Shown here in pieces: positions 59,502 through 64,000 of a stretch of 64,000 nt of DNA; within the stretch, counting starts at the first letter, position 1, and each line of letters opens with the position of its first letter. The stretch lies in NCBI RefSeq assembly GCF_018732085.1, contig NZ_CP076103.1:620001-684000 (forward strand). Direction: 5' to 3'. Both the position numbers and the translations under genes were made by a program. The stretch is from Lysobacter capsici. GTDB taxonomy: Bacteria; Pseudomonadota; Gammaproteobacteria; Xanthomonadales; Xanthomonadaceae. The notes under the pieces were generated by a model that saw nothing but the letters and a program-made list of their open reading frames with translations, was not told the origin of the DNA and did not search any database.

Positions 59502-60193
59502 TGAAATCGGATCAAGCCGAATTTTTCGCCGCGCAAGGTTACTTGCGGTTGGATGCCTTCCATCCGAAGAGTCGGATGGCGGCGATCAGGCGGAACGTGC
59601 TTGATGAGATGAAGCGGTTGTCGGCGAGGACCGACGTGACGAAGTCGTTGCGGCAACTTCCGTTCTTTCAGCAGATCGGCAAGCTCTCCGCGCTCGTGAA
59701 TGTCCCAGGGCTGCACGACGCGCTTGCCACGCCGGAGCTCATCGAATTCATATCCCGATTGGGCGGTCAGGCATTGACGCCCAGTCAAGGCACCCAACTG
59801 CTGCTGTCGCCGCCTAATCAGGGCGACTGGACTTTGAAAGGTTTGAATTGGCATGTGGACGTAACGTCCGACCCGCTGTGTCGGCTTGCCGGCATTCAAG
59901 CGTTCTTCCTGATCGACGATGTGGCGCCGCGCGGCGGCGCGACGCTCGCGTTGGCGGGTTCGCATCGGGTCGATACGTCGGGGCTGGGTTCCGTCTCCGC
60001 GTTGCGCAGGCTGTTGAAGACATCCGACAATCTCGAGCGCAATCTTCGCGGATCGGGTGTCTCTATCGTCGAAATGTCAGGCCGCGCGGGTGACATTTGT
60101 CTGATGGACATGCGGCTTTTGCATACGCCGTCGATCAACGCGAGCAAACAGCTGCGAATGATGGCGACGTGCCGTTGTTTTGTCGGCGCTTGA
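59501..60193 (+). CDS. Phytanoyl-CoA dioxygenase (PhyH) family protein
   Basis: A 230-residue Fe(II)/2-oxoglutarate dioxygenase. Iron ligands: H118 and D120 in NWHVDVTSD, and a late His in MRLLHTPSIN; the 2-oxoglutarate Arg is probably in KQLRMMATCR. The family hydroxylates diverse small molecules, from phytanoyl-CoA to natural products. It overlaps the broken small gene by one base, so it ends the effector transcript, though a role in secretion is not implied. Confidence 0.82.
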   Translation: MKSDQAEFFAAQGYLRLDAFHPKSRMAAIRRNVLDEMKRLSARTDVTKSLRQLPFFQQIGKLSALVNVPGLHDALATPELIEFISRLGGQALTPSQGTQLLLSPPNQGDWTLKGLNWHVDVTSDPLCRLAGIQAFFLIDDVAPRGGATLALAGSHRVDTSGLGSVSALRRLLKTSDNLERNLRGSGVSIVEMSGRAGDICLMDMRLLHTPSINASKQLRMMATCRCFVGA

Positions 60194-60362
60194 TGTTATT
60201 TTTGCCCGGCACTTGCCCGGGCCCCGTTCAACGATGTGATCGGGCATGGAGCGGCGCCATGAGACGATCGTGCATGCGCCTCGTGGCAGGCAGAGCATCG
60301 ATGCAGTCCGGTGTTCTGCGCGATTGGAATGCACGTATCCACCTGAAACCAGGAGAACGGTC

Positions 60363-60857
60363 ATGGTCAACAAGAACGCGCTCAGCAAGAACACGATTTG
60401 TCTGTGGTACGACGGCGCCGCGCTGGACGCGGCGACGTTCTACGCGAAGACGTTTCCGGACAGCGCGGTCGGCGCGGTGCATCACGCGCCCGGCGATTAT
60501 CCCGACGGCAAGCAAGGCGACGTGCTGACGGTCGAGTTCACGGTGATGGGCATTCCGTGTCTGGGCTTGAACGGTGGGCCCATGTTCAAGCACACCGAGG
60601 CGTTCTCGTTCCAGGTCGCAACCGACGATCAGGCCGAGACCGATCGCTTGTGGAATGCGATCGTCGGCAACGGCGGCAAGGAAAGCGAATGCGGCTGGTG
60701 CAAGGACAAGTGGGGGCTGTCGTGGCAGATCACGCCGCGCGTGCTGACCGATGCGTTTACGAATCCCGATCCGAAGGTGGCCAAGCGTGCGTTCGACGCG
60801 ATGATGAAGATGCAGAAGATCGATATCGCCACGATCGAGGCCGCCGTGCGCGGTTGA
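60363..60857 (+). CDS. VOC-superfamily PhnB-like protein
   Basis: A 164-residue glyoxalase/bleomycin-fold protein of the PhnB (3-demethylubiquinone methyltransferase-like) group. Visible marks are NTICLWYDGAALDAATFY, TVEFTVMGIPCLGLNGGP and WGLSWQITPRVL, with C-terminal ATIEAA. The ATG at 60363 has a good AGGAG ribosome binding site. Enzymatic role unknown. Confidence 0.9.
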   Translation: MVNKNALSKNTICLWYDGAALDAATFYAKTFPDSAVGAVHHAPGDYPDGKQGDVLTVEFTVMGIPCLGLNGGPMFKHTEAFSFQVATDDQAETDRLWNAIVGNGGKESECGWCKDKWGLSWQITPRVLTDAFTNPDPKVAKRAFDAMMKMQKIDIATIEAAVRG

Positions 60858-60944
60858 TGCATCGCACGCGGCGGATGGGCGTGGCCGCGATTCAAGGCCC
60901 GTTCGCATCGCGTGGAGCGGTGATGTCGGGCAGGGACGCCGACA

Positions 60945-62474
60945 TCAATGCGCGGGTTCGCCGAACCATCGGGTCGCGGCCTGCGCCACGCCTTCGTGAT
61001 CGCCGGCGCTGTCGCTCGCCCAGGCGACCACGCCGTCCGGCCGCACCAGCACGGCGCTGAGACCCAATCGGTCCTTGGCGTCGCTGGCGACATGGGTGAT
61101 GCGATCGCTCCAGCGGCGTGCACGCGCCGCGAGCGACGCGTCTGCGTCGAAGTCCAGCAACAGAGCCTTGCCCAGGCGCAGCCGCTCGCCGGCTTTGCTG
61201 CCGTCGGCCAGATCGAAGTCGGGCGTGCTGCGGCCCACCAGCGGGTGATCGCCGCCGAGGTCGTAGCGCAGGCCGACGCCCCAGACGCGTCCGGCGAAAT
61301 AGGTGGCGCCGTCGCGCGTGCCGATGAGGTCGTGGACGATGGCTTCGAGCGCGCGCGAACTCGGGCTGGGTCGCATCAATGCGACCTGGGCGCGCGACCA
61401 ATCGAGCACTTGCGCGCCGATCGGATGACGTTCGCGCTCGTAGCTGTCGAGCAGATCGGCCGGCGCGTCGCCGCGAAGGGTGGCGGCGAGCTTCCATCCC
61501 AGGTTCATCGCATCGCCCAGGCCGAGGTTGAGCCCTTGCCCGCCCAAGGGCGAGTGAATGTGCGCGGCATCGCCGGCCAGCAGCACGCGTCCGTTGCGGT
61601 AGGTCGTGGCTTGTTGGGTGCGATCGGTCCAGGTCGTGGCGAGCAGCAGCGAGGTCAAGGTCACGTCGGTGCCGGAGATATACCGCAGCACCGCCTGCAC
61701 ATGCTCGAGCGTGATCGGCTGGGTGCGGTGATACGCACCGCCGTCGAACGCGGCCATCGCGATGGTCCCGGGCTGGGCCTGGAAGTACATGCCGGTCGGC
61801 GTGTAGTGGCGGCCCAGTTGTAACTTGTCGGGGTCGGCGATCTCGACCCGAACCGAATAACCGGTGAACTCGGGATCGGTGCCGACGAATTCGAAGCCGC
61901 CGGCTTTGCGCACGACGCTGCGGCCGCCATCGCAACCGACCAGCCAGCGCGCGCGGAAGGTTTCGCTGCCGGCGCGAACGCTTACTTCGTCATCCGATGT
62001 GTCGAGTTCTTCCACGCGCAGGCCGCGCCTGATTTCGGCGCCCATCGCGATCGCGCGCGAGGCCAGCACGGTTTCGATGCGTTCCATGTCGGCGCCGGTC
62101 GGCGTATCGGCGGGGCTGGGCAGGCGATACGACCACTTCGTGCTGTCGATATTGGTCGAGTCGAACGCGATGCCGGCGAAATGGCCGAATTGGCGGCGCG
62201 GCTTCTGCGCGGTCTTCGCCGCTGCTGCGCCGCCGTCGCTCGCGTCGTCGTGCGCGCGCTGCGCGGGCGCGATGTCGTCGAGCAGGCCGCGGCGGTAGAA
62301 GGCTTCCAGGGTGGGCGCGGACAGGCCGCGCATGCCGAACGGAAGGCGCTTCAGCGGCGAGTCCGGATCCTCGGCCTGCTCCAGCACCAGTACCGAGACA
62401 CCCGCCAAGCGCAGTTCGCAGGCGAGAAACAGGCCGACCGGTCCGGCGCCGGCGATTACTACGTCGTAGATCAA
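60945..62474 (-). CDS. FAD-dependent aromatic monooxygenase
   Basis: A 509-residue flavoprotein hydroxylase of the PheA/TetX-MhpA type. FAD motifs: VVIAGAGPVGLFLACELRLAG at the N-terminus (Rossmann GxGxxG at 9-14), the CDGGRSVVRKAGG motif and GDAAHIHSPLGGQGLNLG. The C-terminal 120 residues form the thioredoxin-like domain seen in phenol hydroxylase and in rifampicin monooxygenase. It hydroxylates an aromatic compound, perhaps an antibiotic; the exact substrate cannot be read from the sequence. Confidence 0.88.
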   Translation of the reverse strand: MIYDVVIAGAGPVGLFLACELRLAGVSVLVLEQAEDPDSPLKRLPFGMRGLSAPTLEAFYRRGLLDDIAPAQRAHDDASDGGAAAAKTAQKPRRQFGHFAGIAFDSTNIDSTKWSYRLPSPADTPTGADMERIETVLASRAIAMGAEIRRGLRVEELDTSDDEVSVRAGSETFRARWLVGCDGGRSVVRKAGGFEFVGTDPEFTGYSVRVEIADPDKLQLGRHYTPTGMYFQAQPGTIAMAAFDGGAYHRTQPITLEHVQAVLRYISGTDVTLTSLLLATTWTDRTQQATTYRNGRVLLAGDAAHIHSPLGGQGLNLGLGDAMNLGWKLAATLRGDAPADLLDSYERERHPIGAQVLDWSRAQVALMRPSPSSRALEAIVHDLIGTRDGATYFAGRVWGVGLRYDLGGDHPLVGRSTPDFDLADGSKAGERLRLGKALLLDFDADASLAARARRWSDRITHVASDAKDRLGLSAVLVRPDGVVAWASDSAGDHEGVAQAATRWFGEPAH

Positions 62475-62624
62475 GGGGGATTCCTCGAGCGTGTTGGCGG
62501 GGCGCGGGAGGTTGATGGTTCTTCCGCGGGAGGGCTCGGTCCGTGGGCTCGGGCTATTTTAATGATCGCCAGGGGCTGGGGTGCGCCTTGTTTGTTGGCG
62601 GGGTTGAGGCGATCTGGCGGGAAA

Positions 62625-62765
62625 AGCGAATCTCCCTTGCCCCCTTTTCCAATGAGGGAACAGCAACGGCAAAAGCGAAGCCAGAAGCAAAGCCCGAAGC
62701 AAAGCCGACGGCGAAGCGTTGCGAGCGCGAATAGTCGCCCCTTGGAAAAAGGGGCTGGCGCTTGC
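62625..62765. repeat. Degenerate CCCCCTTTT inverted pair with AAGC-rich filling
   Basis: The left end GAATCTCCCTTGCCCCCTTT and right end CCCCTTGGAAAAAGGGGC recall the elements at 5255 and 27280. Between them a ten- to twelve-base motif (GAAGCAAAGCC) repeats about four times. No gene is visible in 62475-62860. Confidence 0.6.
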
Positions 62766-62860
62766 GTGGCTTCAGGCGAACGCGGCTGCGCCGGGGCATT
62801 TGCTTCTGGTCGCCCGCAAGCCGAAGCCCTCCACCATGCAGACGATAAGCCTCGCCGTCC

Positions 62861-64000
62861 TTACGAAATCACCAAATCGAACAGCTCCCACCCGCCCACC
62901 TGCACGGCGGTGGGAATCAACGGCCCCTTCGCTTCGTTCGTCGCCGTCACGTAACGGTTGTTGGCACGCGCCCGCAACGCGATCGTCCCGCCGGGCAGCA
63001 CCTCGATGAAGAACCGCTCACGCGCGCCGACCGTGTCGCGATTGGCGATCAACGCGTTCTGCTGCGCGGCATCCACCGTCACGAACTTCGCGTTGGCATG
63101 CGACAGCAAGGCGACATCGCCGCCGCCCGCGTCGACCATGTCGAAACGTTCCCACGGCCCGATCGCGTCGCGATTGGCGATCAGCGCCTGGCCGCCGCCG
63201 CTTTCGGCGACCACGTAGCGATTGTTCACCCGTGAACGCAGACTCAGCACGGTGGCCTGTCCGACCGTGCTTCCGCTCACCGGCGCCGTCGGGCGCACCG
63301 GGGTCAGCGCCAGCGCGCCCTTGAGCATGCGGCCGCCGTCGCCGGTCAGGCGTAGGTAGTAGTCCGATGCGCAGGGCGTGCCGTCTTCGTCTAGGGCGGC
63401 GAAGTTGAAATTGACGGGCAGGTCGTTCGCGGTTTCGGCGGTTTTCGCGATCTGGTTGCCTTCGTTGTATTCGTCGAACATCGAGATGTAGAAGCCGGCG
63501 ACGCCGAGCCGGGCGAGGTTGTAGAACTGGCGCCACATGAAGTTGCCGTGGGCGCGCTGGTGTTCGGCGAGGTCGCCCGGCAACACGCAGGGTTGGTAGT
63601 CGATGCCGTGCGCATCGCAATAGTCCTTGTCGGCGATGTTGACCGACAGCCAGAACGCGTCGGCCTCGTGGAGCTTGCCGATCGCGCCGATCATCCACGG
63701 CGAGAGCATGTCGAACTGGTTGAACACGTCCAGGAAGCCGGGCCGCACCGAGTCGCCGGTGCGCCAGCGGGTCGGCACGCCGCCGATCACGTAACAGCCC
63801 TGGCGCTTGAACCACGCCACCACGTCGGCGCATTCGGCCGCATGGAAGGGCCGGCTGTCGTCGTCGAAGCCGAAGCCCCAGATGCACACCACCGGCTTTC
63901 CGTTCTGGCGCGCGTACGCGGGCGATGCGGTGAGGGCCGACATCTTGTTGCTCCAGTCCTCCTTCATCTGCGTGCGCATCTGGGTCCAGCCGCTGACGTC
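62861..64000 (-). CDS. Glycoside hydrolase-like protein with fascin-like beta-trefoil tail, 5' end outside
   Basis: The frame is open to the right edge (380 codons visible), so the start lies outside the window. The N-terminal visible half (KPVVCIWGFGFDDDSRPFHA, GGVPTRWRTGD, FYISMFDEYNEG) resembles GH99/GH71-type catalytic domains. Residues after about 255 are a fascin/actin-crosslinking-like beta-trefoil with three repeats (RSRVNNRYVVAESGGG, SHANAKFVTVDAAQQ, RARANNRYVTATNEA), likely a carbohydrate-binding module. Such fusions are typical of predatory, polysaccharide-degrading bacteria. Confidence 0.78.
   Translation of the reverse strand, partial: DVSGWTQMRTQMKEDWSNKMSALTASPAYARQNGKPVVCIWGFGFDDDSRPFHAAECADVVAWFKRQGCYVIGGVPTRWRTGDSVRPGFLDVFNQFDMLSPWMIGAIGKLHEADAFWLSVNIADKDYCDAHGIDYQPCVLPGDLAEHQRAHGNFMWRQFYNLARLGVAGFYISMFDEYNEGNQIAKTAETANDLPVNFNFAALDEDGTPCASDYYLRLTGDGGRMLKGALALTPVRPTAPVSGSTVGQATVLSLRSRVNNRYVVAESGGGQALIANRDAIGPWERFDMVDAGGGDVALLSHANAKFVTVDAAQQNALIANRDTVGARERFFIEVLPGGTIALRARANNRYVTATNEAKGPLIPTAVQVGGWELFDLVIS

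Overview
The window is high-GC DNA of Xanthomonadaceae type, most likely Lysobacter or a close relative. The evidence is the gene content (short AMP nucleosidase, homodimeric aceE, a citH/porin/tctDE locus, type IV secretion effectors with an XVIPCD tail) and intergenic spaces packed with REP-like palindromes. The genus is inferred; no rRNA or other marker gene is present. No tRNA, rRNA or CRISPR array was found.

Region 1 (1-31277) is mostly ordinary chromosome. It holds a GFA protein cut by the left edge, MmcQ/YjbR, a MocR regulator, two small membrane proteins, a cupin plus ADP-ribosylglycohydrolase pair, a very large propeller/amidohydrolase, DegV, a DsbA-type isomerase, a DUF1761 membrane protein, four small unknowns (possibly orphan immunity genes), two amidohydrolases, AMP nucleosidase, a glutaredoxin-rhodanese fusion, a polysaccharide deacetylase, a methyltransferase, an SGNH hydrolase, an aminotransferase, RsgA, a QEGLA peptidase-like protein, an acetoacetyl-CoA reductase and a citrate transporter.

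Region 2 (29949-36200) is a tricarboxylate uptake locus: CitMHS transporter, OprP-type porin, and the divergent TctD/TctE two-component system translationally coupled to a periplasmic binding protein. A direct repeat CTGTCA-N5-CTGTCA lies in the shared promoter region. Region 3 (36448-47829) holds malic enzyme, a glycosyltransferase, an FMN reductase, two LysR regulators, a GST plus SMR transporter pair, a RAYT transposase bracketed by its REP pairs, and aceE.

Region 4 (47880-59501) is a variable island just after the aceE terminator-like hairpin. Its first part (47966-51030) is visibly AT-richer and encodes a ParB/sulfiredoxin-fold protein, a probable PD-(D/E)XK-like nuclease and a convergent 5-methylcytosine methyltransferase. 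This looks like an unusual restriction-modification or defence cassette and is my main candidate for an undescribed system. An XRE regulator with a palindromic operator follows. Then comes a T4SS killing arsenal: metallopeptidase effectors, four related immunity lipoproteins and one unrelated one. Much of it is decaying: one effector lacks its secretion tail, one has a frameshift inside that tail, a small gene has an internal stop, and a fragment of the XRE gene is stranded 3.4 kb away. A 21-bp minisatellite lies in the middle.

Region 5 (59501-64000) has a PhyH dioxygenase, a VOC/PhnB protein, a flavoprotein monooxygenase, and a glycoside hydrolase-like protein with a fascin-like beta-trefoil tail that runs off the right edge.

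Repeats are a major part of this DNA. There are two REP families (GTAG- and GTGG-type), ATTCCC-N8-GGGAAT palindromes including an 8 x 53-bp tandem array, heptanucleotide arrays next to start codons, and larger MITE-like inverted pairs.
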